Positions 26,601-34,300 of a stretch of 64,000 nt of DNA are shown in pieces; position 1 is the first letter of the stretch; every line of letters begins with the position of its first letter. Under the pieces are notes generated by a model, which searched no databases, was not told the origin of the DNA, and worked only from the letters and a program-made list of their open reading frames with translations. The stretch is from DVEG01 sp964405435. Lineage in GTDB: Bacteria; Cyanobacteriota; Cyanobacteriia; Cyanobacteriales; Oscillatoriaceae. A program made the translations under genes and the position numbers. The stretch spans positions 1-64,000 of the forward strand of contig CAYOOD010000020.1 in the NCBI GenBank assembly GCA_964405435.1. The letters run 5' to 3'.

Positions 26601-26988
26601 TCGTCAGTTGATTTTCGATGCGGACGATGACTTCTTCCGCCTGAAACGGTTTGGTGATATAGTCTGCGCCCCCAACTCCAAAGGCTTTCGCTTTATCTAA
26701 AATATCATCCAGAGCGCTGATAAAAATTACCGGAACCTCCCGCGTCAGGGGGTCGGCTTTCAGATTTTCGCAGACTTCATACCCATTCATATCGGGCATG
26801 TTAATATCGAGCAAAATTATATCGGGCACCGTGGCTTTCGCGGCAATCAATGCCATCGAACCCGATATGGCTTTGCGGACTGAATAGCCGCGATCGGTTA
26901 AAATTGAAGATAAAAGTCGCAGGTTGTCCGGTATATCGTCTACGGCTAAAATGGTTGCTTTGCCGATTGAAGTTTTTTCGCTATCCAT
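23629..26988 (-). CDS. Multi-sensor adenylate cyclase (REC-GAF-PAS-PAS-GAF-PAS-CHD)
   Basis: This 1119-residue soluble signalling protein makes cAMP. It begins with a response-regulator receiver (acceptor Asp61, Lys113), then a short coiled coil, a GAF (about 175-335), two PAS/PAC units (about 345-475 and 475-605), a second GAF (about 610-790), a third PAS (about 800-905) and a class III cyclase domain (about 925-1115). Cyclase metal ligands lie in FADIVGF and TIGDAYM. The purine-selecting pair is Lys (EKIKTIGD) and Asp (IYDLWGDAVN), which indicates ATP rather than GTP. No partner kinase is adjacent, so the phosphodonor is unknown. Signals for the GAF and PAS domains cannot be read; no bilin-binding Cys pattern is obvious to me. 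Confidence 0.92.
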   Translation of the reverse strand: MDSEKTSIGKATILAVDDIPDNLRLLSSILTDRGYSVRKAISGSMALIAAKATVPDIILLDINMPDMNGYEVCENLKADPLTREVPVIFISALDDILDKAKAFGVGGADYITKPFQAEEVIVRIENQLTIARQRTVVQERTTQLEREIEARKRAETAERERSAKLRQHNRVLAQLAKNPALHEGDLKIALEEITEASIKNINVERASVWLYDATKSKIQCLDLFEQRSNQHSEGMELVESDYPGYFRALEQDEPIAADDAHTDPRTREFSQSYLTPLGISSMLDIPIRIKGRTAGVICLEHVGASRHWTAEDLNFARSLADLVALAIEARERKQTESALAESQRTLATLMSNIPGIAYRCQNEPEWTMLFVSEGCYKLTGYRAEELIGKKSISYTDLIHPEDRENIWKQVQVAIANRRPFEMTYRIIAANGDEKWVWEQGQGIFAPNGELLYLEGLITDITDRKRAEIALHQSEERWQLALRATGDGIFDWNILTGEAFASPRLLEMIGYAEGELPYSFETWRSMIHPEDMQATLGALQAHLRRETPQYNVEYRNRCQDGSYKWILARGQVQWNESGEPVRMVGSHQDISDRKQAEEEVRLLLTIGQAISGAPDFETAIEVALQQICETTNWMYGEAWIPTTDESALTCSPRWYCQQWRVDSTILADIERFREYSEALTFLPGEEIPGQVWASQQSQWITEFADIEDVLLRLELATQCGLKAAFAVPIVPLGNERQQAEESSSYLLSSASPVLAVLIFFTRSTRPEDKRLSELVKAVAAQSGTVLQQKKVQAEMNALFAAMTDVVVVRNASGRCLNVMPTNTNALYKPAAELIGRHIHESLPRSQADLILQGILKAVSSQKTVEIEYSLPIRGKEVWFVETISPLSEETAILVARDITYRVEAEEALRLEREKSEQLLLNILPEAIATQLKENTGAIAQQFNEVTILFADIVGFTPLSVRLMPIELVNLLNDIFSTFDHLAEQLGLEKIKTIGDAYMVAAGLPLPRTDHAEAIAQMALAMLSALARFRSQRGENLQIRIGINTGVVVAGVIGTKKFIYDLWGDAVNVASRMESSGQPGKIQVTAATYERLKDKYQFEKRGRIKVKGKGEMETYWLVDLL

Positions 26989-27389
26989 TGGGTGTTAAAA
27001 AATATCGATCCGAGCAAAATTCTTGAACGAGGCTCGCTGGCTGTTCGCCGATCGCCTGTTTTGGCGCGTATGGAATCGAGCAATTTGTCAATAGGATTTT
27101 TTTATAGCATAAAAAGCGGCAGTCAACAGCTCGGTTAAGCGCTCAACCGAATTCTAGTTTGGACTCACATTCAAGGAAAGAAATACTCAAGGATGCCTGA
27201 TGCCGGCCCGAGGGTCTTCTTAATTGACGATTGAGCATTTTTCGTTCCTCGTTTAACGGATCTGCACGTTCTTAGATATAGCGCACTTTTTTAAAATCCG
27301 CTTTTGCCCGGTTCATTGTCGGAGATAGGGCGGGAAATGCGGGCGCTCCCGCTACAAGGCGATCGCGACCGCCCCCTACTCACAACCCC
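26989..27389. other. Intergenic region upstream of the cyclase
   Basis: About 400 bases with no gene. A near-perfect 20-base dyad, TCGGTTAAGCGCTCAACCGA (27131-27150, one A/C mismatch per half), lies about 143 bases upstream of the cyclase start and could be a regulator site or a small hairpin. Nothing else stands out apart from HIP1 sites. Confidence 0.4.
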
Positions 27390-28244
27390 CTAGCCGCTGA
27401 CTTTGCGTTCGGTGACGAGGGTAAGGCTCGTCCATTCGCCTTTCTCGCTGTAGCTGCGAATCAGCCGCTGTCGCAAATCCGGCTGTATCAGCCAGCCCAC
27501 TTCTAGAAAAAACGGCGAATGCAATTTCACCTGCTCGGGACAGGTGGCAGAGGCTCCGTCGGGAAGCAGCAAGACTTGCACCGGCAAGGCACCTCGGTTA
27601 AATCGCAGCACTCTCTCGCTGACTGAACCGGTAGATTGAATCGTTTTTCGATCCGCGCCGCTGCCGAAGGTTAGCCGCTGCACGACTTCGCCGGAAAGGG
27701 TTTCGTGCAGTTCCAGGTGGGTGCTGTAGGTGTCGGGCGATCGCCAGTCCGGGTAAAGCGTCAGCGCTTCTCCTTGCCACTCTCCCAGCAATTGCTGTAG
27801 CGTCAGGGGCGGGCGTTCCGTTGCGCTGGTGCCAGCCCGCATTTCCCGAATCAGGGTGAATTGAGACAATTTGCCGCTGCTGTTGTAAAGCTGCACCAGT
27901 CTCATGCGGCGGTTCTCCCCGACAAAGCCGAATTCTGCCCCGAACTCCGAATAGGGTGCGAGTTGCATCGAGCCCTGAGAAAATGCACCGTTCTCGAAAA
28001 ACAGGATGTCCCGCGCCAGACAGTTATATTCCCGCACCAGTTCGCTAACTTTGCCGTCGCCAGAGCCCTCGACAGAAGAGGAGAAGCGGCGGAGCGTCAG
28101 GCGAACTCTTTGATTGTCTTCCAAGCTTTCCAATAACAGAACGCTCGGTGTATTCCCCAGTAGTTCTCCCTCGGGGGAGAACTGGGTGAACGATCCCTGC
28201 CATTCGCCGAGATTTTGCAAAAAGTTTTCCCACTGGGATGTCAT
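27390..28244 (-). CDS. DUF3598 family protein (lipocalin-like)
   Basis: This is a cyanobacterial protein of the DUF3598 family: it opens with MTSQWENFLQNLGEWQGSFT and repeats a similar block at residue 150 (LQQLLGEWQGEALTLYP). That gives two lipocalin/calycin-like halves of roughly 140 residues, each starting with a GEWQG motif. Function is unknown; calycin folds usually bind small hydrophobic ligands. The 284-residue length fits the family. It lies downstream of the pseudo-orthocaspase gene on the same strand, with heptamer repeats in the 178-base spacer. Confidence 0.8.
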   Translation of the reverse strand: MTSQWENFLQNLGEWQGSFTQFSPEGELLGNTPSVLLLESLEDNQRVRLTLRRFSSSVEGSGDGKVSELVREYNCLARDILFFENGAFSQGSMQLAPYSEFGAEFGFVGENRRMRLVQLYNSSGKLSQFTLIREMRAGTSATERPPLTLQQLLGEWQGEALTLYPDWRSPDTYSTHLELHETLSGEVVQRLTFGSGADRKTIQSTGSVSERVLRFNRGALPVQVLLLPDGASATCPEQVKLHSPFFLEVGWLIQPDLRQRLIRSYSEKGEWTSLTLVTERKVSG

Positions 28245-28330
28245 TGTTTTTCTTTTAGGTGGTAGTTTTTATATTTTTTCCGACTGCGCGCCCTATTTAC
28301 TTTCTCTCTCCCCCTCCCCCCCTCTCCCCT

Positions 28331-28410
28331 AAACCCCCTCTCAGCACTCAGCACTCAGCACTCAGCACTCTTCCCCCCTCTCAGCACTCAGCACTCAGCA
28401 CTCAGCACTC
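28331..28410. repeat. TCAGCAC heptamer arrays, duplicated 40-bp block
   Basis: Two runs of four TCAGCAC-type heptamers (28341-28370 and 28381-28410) are each preceded by a CCCCCTC-type tract, so the whole 40-base block is a tandem duplication. The same heptamer occurs at 13527-13551 and, in frame, inside the coding sequence at 54609-54639. Confidence 0.85.
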
Positions 28411-28422
28411 TCCCCCTCCTTC

Positions 28423-30702
28423 TCACGCCACCCGATAAATAAAATTGAGCGTCGCGTAAGCGGCTACATCCAGCGCGTAAGCATCGGCTGAAACTCCTGC
28501 TATTTGTGCAGTTGGGGCGCTGGCTTGGTGCAAGTCTTGCAAGAGTGCTTGGGCGACGGCCAAAGGATTGGACAGGACGAGGATGGGCTGCCCGTCTGAG
28601 CGGGGGCGCAGATCTCCCGCCAGTGCGGCAAGGGTGCGGGAGAAGGGGGCGATCGAGCAGACGATCTGGGTTTCTGCCAGCCCGGGGGTGCCGCGAACAA
28701 GATAAGCGGAAGCGGTTTCGGCGGCGGGTATCGTCACGGTTTGTCCGGGAGCGATCGCTCCGGGCTGCGATCGCGCCATTTTTTCGGCGGCGGCAGAGGC
28801 GGCAGAGGCGGCGCAGGTTTCCAGACACCCCGCGATCGCCCGTCCCCGGCTGTCCAAGCCCAGCAGCAAGTAATACACCGGGCGATCGCTGTGATTGCTC
28901 AATCGATAATGAATGCGACTGCCCGCAGGTAAGGTAACAACCTGCAGCGCTTCCTCCCCTGGCATTGCGCTGCCCCCGGCTGCGCCACGAAAACGCAAGC
29001 TTTCTCGTTCTATCCGCACCCTGAAACTAGACGGGCTTTCCACCACTTCCAGCCTTGCTGCAATCCCCAACCGAGAAGATCCCTCATTCGCGGTTGAGCG
29101 CCACAATTTCGCGGCTAGCAGGGCGTGCAACTGCGGTGCCAAGCGGCGCACGGCGGCTTTGACGGCTTCTCCGCCTTCGCCAACCGTATCGGGGATTAAA
29201 TTCTGACCGAGGGAAAATAATCCGTAGCTGCTCGGGGCGAGAGAGGGCAAGGCAGCGGTTGGGGTGGCTGCCAGCAGCGTCTCGCGAACGCGCCCGAAAA
29301 GGCAGTCAGCCGGCTGCTCCGAGGCGATGACGGGGGAGACGTAAGGAATCGTGGCAAAGGCACTCGTCGCATCGACGCGCTCGATGCGTTCGAGGGCGGT
29401 ATCGAGGGCAACTGTCAAGCTGGGAGTGCGGGGCAGCACCCGGACGCTTTCTCGAACCAATTGCCCCACCTGTAGGGGGGAAGTGGCGGCACTTTCATCA
29501 TTGAGCGCGTGAACTGTTGCCGACAAGCCGCTGCGCGATCGAATCTGCAGCAGCAGGCGATCGCGCTCTGGCAGCGCTGCCACGCTCAGCAGGGAATTCA
29601 CCCCGTAAGACTCGAGTATCCGCCCCGGCAGTCCCCCCAGCCAGACTTGAGCCGTTTTGCCGTCGTCACCCACTGCCGTCACCGCGCCGTCTGCTGGCGG
29701 ATTGAGGAACACATCAGGGGGAAGTAGGGGGCGTTTTTGGGCGTCGGAGAGCCACTGGGGTTGCTGAGCCGTGCCAGCCAGTTGCTCTACCGTACAGGCG
29801 GCGCGCTGGAAGCTGAAGCGCAGCGATCGCGCCGGGGTTGCCCACCACAGGCTTTGGGTGAGGGCGTAGGTAAACACGCCGGCACTAAATCCGTTCCAGG
29901 CTAGTTCGGCGGCGACTTCTCCGGGGCTGGCTGCTGTCAGGAAAACTCCGGGCCATTTTTTGCCCTTAGAGTTTTCTAAATGTAGGGAGGCGTTTTGGGG
30001 CGCTAGTGGCTGCTGTGGCGGGATTGTTTCGGTGCTGGTTGATTCGGTTAAAGGGCTCGGGCGAGAGCGAATCCGCAAGTTTCCCTGGATGGGGGTGCCG
30101 GGATAGGTGTAGCTGGCATCCACGACGGCTAGCGATCGCTCGGTTCGCAGCGATCGCAGCAACTGCCACAGGGTTTCTTCTAGCAAGTCACTGACGGCAA
30201 TCCCGTCGGCTGAAAGCGGGCTGTCAGCAGGCACGAGGGCATTGACATCGGAAGGCTGGGCGAAAGTCTGTTTGAGGGGAGACTTCTCGCTTGCCACTGC
30301 CGGCGCGATCGCGCTACTGTGCAAGCAGCGACCGTATCCGCTGAAGTGGAAAACGACGAGATCGTCTTCACTGGCTTGTGCGATTAAGTGAGTTTGAAAA
30401 GCCTCTTCAATATTCTTGCGGGTGGCTTGGCTGTCTGCGAGCGTCACAATGTCCTGGGGCTGGAAGCCGAAGCGATACATCAGCAGTTCCCGCTGCAGTT
30501 CTACATCCGTCACGCAGCCAGCCAGGGTGCTGCCGGCACCGTACTGGTTGATGCCCACGAGCAGCGCTAACTTGCGCCCGTTCGGCTGTGCCAGGACGCT
30601 TCTGGCGCGATCGCTCACCTGCCACAACAGCGTCTCGCTCATTCCAATGGACGCCAGCAAGCCGCCGGCTCGTTGCAAAAATTCCCGCCGTTTCAGTCCC
30701 AT
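28423..30702 (-). CDS. Tat-signal caspase-like protein with Tyr-Ser in place of His-Cys (pseudo-orthocaspase)
   Basis: The N-terminus MGLKRREFLQRAGGLLASIG has a twin-arginine signal, so export in folded form is predicted. A C14-type p20 domain follows: KLALLVGINQYGAGSTLAGCV, then HFSGYG (119-124), where the catalytic His of the usual SGHG is Tyr123. The strand VVDASYTY is where the usual DCCHSG should be, so the catalytic Cys is Ser197. The C-terminal half (about 400-759) is a large Ala/Leu-rich region without known motifs, ending in DVAAYATLNFIYRVA. YS-type orthocaspases are known from cyanobacteria and are presumed proteolytically inactive. It is divergent from the CHAT array. Confidence 0.85.
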   Translation of the reverse strand: MGLKRREFLQRAGGLLASIGMSETLLWQVSDRARSVLAQPNGRKLALLVGINQYGAGSTLAGCVTDVELQRELLMYRFGFQPQDIVTLADSQATRKNIEEAFQTHLIAQASEDDLVVFHFSGYGRCLHSSAIAPAVASEKSPLKQTFAQPSDVNALVPADSPLSADGIAVSDLLEETLWQLLRSLRTERSLAVVDASYTYPGTPIQGNLRIRSRPSPLTESTSTETIPPQQPLAPQNASLHLENSKGKKWPGVFLTAASPGEVAAELAWNGFSAGVFTYALTQSLWWATPARSLRFSFQRAACTVEQLAGTAQQPQWLSDAQKRPLLPPDVFLNPPADGAVTAVGDDGKTAQVWLGGLPGRILESYGVNSLLSVAALPERDRLLLQIRSRSGLSATVHALNDESAATSPLQVGQLVRESVRVLPRTPSLTVALDTALERIERVDATSAFATIPYVSPVIASEQPADCLFGRVRETLLAATPTAALPSLAPSSYGLFSLGQNLIPDTVGEGGEAVKAAVRRLAPQLHALLAAKLWRSTANEGSSRLGIAARLEVVESPSSFRVRIERESLRFRGAAGGSAMPGEEALQVVTLPAGSRIHYRLSNHSDRPVYYLLLGLDSRGRAIAGCLETCAASAASAAAEKMARSQPGAIAPGQTVTIPAAETASAYLVRGTPGLAETQIVCSIAPFSRTLAALAGDLRPRSDGQPILVLSNPLAVAQALLQDLHQASAPTAQIAGVSADAYALDVAAYATLNFIYRVA

Positions 30703-30917
30703 GAATGTCTTCCTAGCTTCCCTTCTCTAGTTTAAATTCTTCGGTGGCTCCAGTCACGTCAGATCCTCTGGCGTGCTGCGCCGACTTCAGGCAGCGCCCG
30801 TCTTGGCGCGCTCGGTGGGGCTTTTCGGGGATCGTCCCGCGCCCCGAAAAGCGATCGCGCTCTGTCATCCCTCTCCCGAATGATTTGAGCAATTTTTCAG
30901 AGATTTTAAATCGTCTT

Positions 30918-31013
30918 GTGGTGCTGCCGTCGGCACTGACTGGCGCGGGCAACCTGCCCCTATCTCATCCCTATTATGGGTCTGCTTTTACTGCGATCGC
31001 CTCTCCGTGGTAG
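30918..31013 (+). pseudogene. Decayed C-terminus of a fourth CHAT gene
   Basis: The plus strand reads VVLPSALTGAGNLPLSHPYY followed by GSAFTAIASPW and a stop. This matches the last residues of the 3872-codon gene, which end with NIPLSHPYY then WSAFTAIGSPW and a stop. The fragment has Gly where the others have Trp, and Ala for Gly. Upstream of it, the frame has no further similarity to CHAT domains. It is a remnant left after loss of the rest of a gene copy. The stop TAG coincides with the start of a dispersed repeat. Confidence 0.8.
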
Positions 31014-31067
31014 TGTTTTGTCAAGAGGGTTGTACGGGGTTGGTGGGAGGATTGCCGGGGAAAGGGG
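31011..31067 (+). repeat. Dispersed ~130-bp repeat, partial copy (R3)
   Basis: TAGTGTTTTGTCAAGAGGG followed by a TTGGTGGGAGGATTGCCGGG block matches the other copies. It begins exactly at the stop codon of the CHAT remnant and may mark the deletion endpoint. Confidence 0.65.
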
Positions 31068-31301
31068 GGAAAATAAGAGATGCGATCGCCCGTTGTTTGC
31101 ATTTCTTTACAGGTTGAGGATTTTTTCCCGGTTTCTACCGAGCGCTCTGTGGCTCGTTCCCCGCCTCCATTTCGCCGCCTCCCTATATTTAGGTATTTTA
31201 TCCCTTCTCACTTTCGCTCCTATAGGGTATGCTGAAGTCAATATAAGAGTTGCAGGCAACTGTATAAATTCGCAAAATAAGGCCCTCTGACAGGTATGAG
31301 A

Positions 31302-31318
31302 AAGCCCGCAACGGGCTT
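31302..31318 (+). other. Short perfect hairpin in the 5' region of the first CHAT gene
   Basis: AAGCCCG and CGGGCTT form a 7-bp stem closed by a CAA loop, 45 bases upstream of the start codon. No T-run follows. It could shape the leader mRNA. Confidence 0.4.
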
Positions 31319-31362
31319 GTCAATCGACATCAAATCGGCTAAGATTACCAAGCGTGCTGTTT

Positions 31363-34300
31363 ATGAAAAAAATTAATTTTTTGCTGTCAGGACTGCTCGT
31401 TACCTCTTTCTCGTACTGTCAGAATTTATCCCTTGCCCAACCGATCGCCCCAGATGCCAGTGGCACCAATACGACGGTGACGCCTCGCGGAAATCGCTTC
31501 GACATTTCAGGGGGGCTCTCGTCGCAGAATGGAGCGAATTTGTTCCACAGTTTTCAAAAATTTGGTTTGTCTGAGGGGCAAATTGCCAATTTTTTGTCTA
31601 ATCCAGCGGTTCGCAATATCTTCGGACGGGTGACGGGGGGCGATGCCTCTTATATTAATGGCTTGATTCAAGTGACGGGGGGCAACTCCAATCTCTTTTT
31701 GATGAATCCAGCAGGAATAGTATTTGGGGCAAATGCAAGGCTGAACGTGCCCGCTGATTTTACCGCAACAACGGCAACCGGGATAGGATTTGGGAACCAT
31801 TGGTTTCAGGCAGTTGGCAATCAGAACTGGGCGCAATTGGTAGGAGAGCCGAGTGCGTTTGCGTTTGGGGGGAGCCAGCCGGGAGCGATCGCCAATTTCG
31901 GCAATTTAACCCTCAATCCGGGACGGAATTTAACTCTTGCTGGGGGCAGTATATTAAATGCGGGTTCTCTGTCATCTGCCGGAGGGAAGATTACTCTGGC
32001 GGCGGTTCCGGGTTCGCGTACCGTTCGCATTTCTCAGCCGGGGCATTTGTTGAGTTTGGAAGTGGGAGCCGGGATGGGGGGATTGGGGGAGGGTTTGGGG
32101 TTGACTCCCCAATCTTTGCCGGAGTTGCTGACAGGTAGTGGGTTGTCTCACGCCAGTCAGGTGCGGGTGAATAGTAATGGAACAATTCAGCTCGTCGGTT
32201 CTCAAATAGCGGTGCCTGTTGCAGCGGGAGACGCGATCGCATCTGGAAAGATTGACGTTTCTAGTTCTTCTTTTTTGGGGGGAAAAGTTAGCGTACTCGG
32301 CACCCGCGTCGGTTTAATCGGCGCGAATATTGACGCCTCTGGCAGCAATGGCGGCGGCACGGTTTTAATCGGCGGCGATTACAAGGGTTTGGGAACAGTT
32401 CCCAATGCGACATTTAGTTTTGTAAGCCCGGATTCAACGATAAAAGCCGATGCTTTGGCTCAGGGCAGCGGGGGGAAAGTAATAGTATGGGCAGACGATA
32501 CAACTCGTTTCTACGGTACTATTTCAGCGCGGGGCGGAGCCGTGGCGGGAAACGGCGGATTTGTCGAGACATCGGGTAAAAATAATTTGGATGTCGTCGG
32601 CGCGTCAGTGGATGCGAGCGCGGCGAGTGGATTGCCGGGGATGTGGTTGCTCGATCCGCGCGACGTGACGATTCAGGCGGCGGCGACGGCGGGAGGGAAT
32701 TTTAGCGGGGGAAATCCCGATATTTTCACGCCTGATGCTGACAGCGCGCTCGTTTCGAGGGACAATATTCAGAGCGCGCTCAATGGCGGAACGAGTGTTA
32801 CGATTACGACGGGCAACACGGGCGCTCAAGCAGGGAATATAGAAGTTAATGCTGGCATTCAGAAGACAGCCGGGAGCGAGGCAACTTTTACTTTAGAGGC
32901 GGCTGGCAATATCTCGGTTAACGCCCCAATTGGCAATAGTTCTGCTGCTCCGCTAAATTTGGTTTTCACGGCTGATACGAATGGAAACGGTGAAGGCACG
33001 ATTAACATCGGGCAGTCAATTTCGACGGGGGGCGGCTCTGTCGCCCTAACGGCGACGACTACCTCGCTAGCGGGCGGCATTGCTGTGAATGCCCCGATTA
33101 ATTCGGGAGGCGGCAATATAACTATGACGGGCTCGGCTAGTTCCCCAGGGGGGCAATTTCCCAATGTCGGAGATGGAATTACTATCAATGCCGCCGTCAA
33201 TTCGGGAGGCGGAAATATTAGCTTGACGGGGACTAGCAACTTCAATAGCAATGGCATTTTTGTGAATGCTCCCCTCGCATCGGGGGGCGGCACAATTGAG
33301 CTGATTGGAAGTAGCAACGGGGGGAATGGCATCGCGATTGCTTCCTCGGTGAATTCAGGTAGCGGCGATATTGTGCTGAGTTCGGATAGCCTCAATCTCG
33401 ACGCGGGCGGCGCTCCTTCCATTGCGGGCACTGGCAACTTAACCCTGCAGCCATTAACTCCGACGCTCGCCCTGCAAATTGGCGGCGCGGGTGTTGCCAA
33501 TACTATCTTTCTCACTGACGGAGAATTGAGCAGATTGACGAATGGTTTTGCCTCGATTGCTATCGGGCGGGCGGATAGCAGCGGGCAGATTACTTTAGGA
33601 AATAACGTAACTTTTAACGATCCGGTAATATTGCGATCGCCTGCAGGTTCTATTGATACGTCAATCGGCGGTTTTACCCTTACGGGAACCGACAACGCTA
33701 CGATTACTTTAGAATCGCAATCTATTACCACTGGCACGATTAACAGTCAGGGGCAGGCAATTCGTTTAAATAGCAGCGGCACTGTCAATACGGCTGGAGG
33801 AACTTTAAACGCGAGCTCTGTCACGGGCAACGCCGGCGATATTGCAATTATTGCCGCTGGGGATATTATTTTTGGTCCTTTAAATGCCAGCTCTACTGCT
33901 GGGAATGGCGGTGCCGTTACTCTCACCAGCACGGGCGGCTCTGTTGTTCACAATCCTTTTACAGGCAGCATCGACACGCGCTCTACTGCAGGCAGCGGCG
34001 GCGCAATTTCTATCAGTGCTGCGGCGGATATTTCGGCACCTGAATTAAATTCGAGTTCTCCTGCACCCAATGGCAGCGGCGGCACGATTGCTCTCAGCAG
34101 CAGCGGCGGTACGATTGACACCTATGAAACGCTCGCAGGCGGGCTCGACTCCAGCTCCGCCAGCGGCATGGCGGGAGATGTCATTCTGAGTGCTCCGAAT
34201 CTGATTAATCTCTTTAATATTAATGCGATGGGTTTGCCCGGAAGCGGGAATATTACCGTGACGAGCAATCAACTTGATTTTGCTGATGACTTGGCTAATC

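Larger units (their letters stand above)
30703..31362. other. Spacer between pseudo-orthocaspase and first CHAT gene
   Basis: About 660 bases containing, in order, the decayed CHAT tail (30918-31013), a dispersed repeat (31011-31067) and a short hairpin (31302-31318). It must hold the divergent promoters of both flanking genes. No complete gene is present. Confidence 0.7.

Noticed and set aside
30744..31013. 89-codon frame as a complete gene
   Set aside because: Only the last ~30 codons resemble a known protein end (CHAT). The rest is spacer, so it is reported as a pseudogene fragment.
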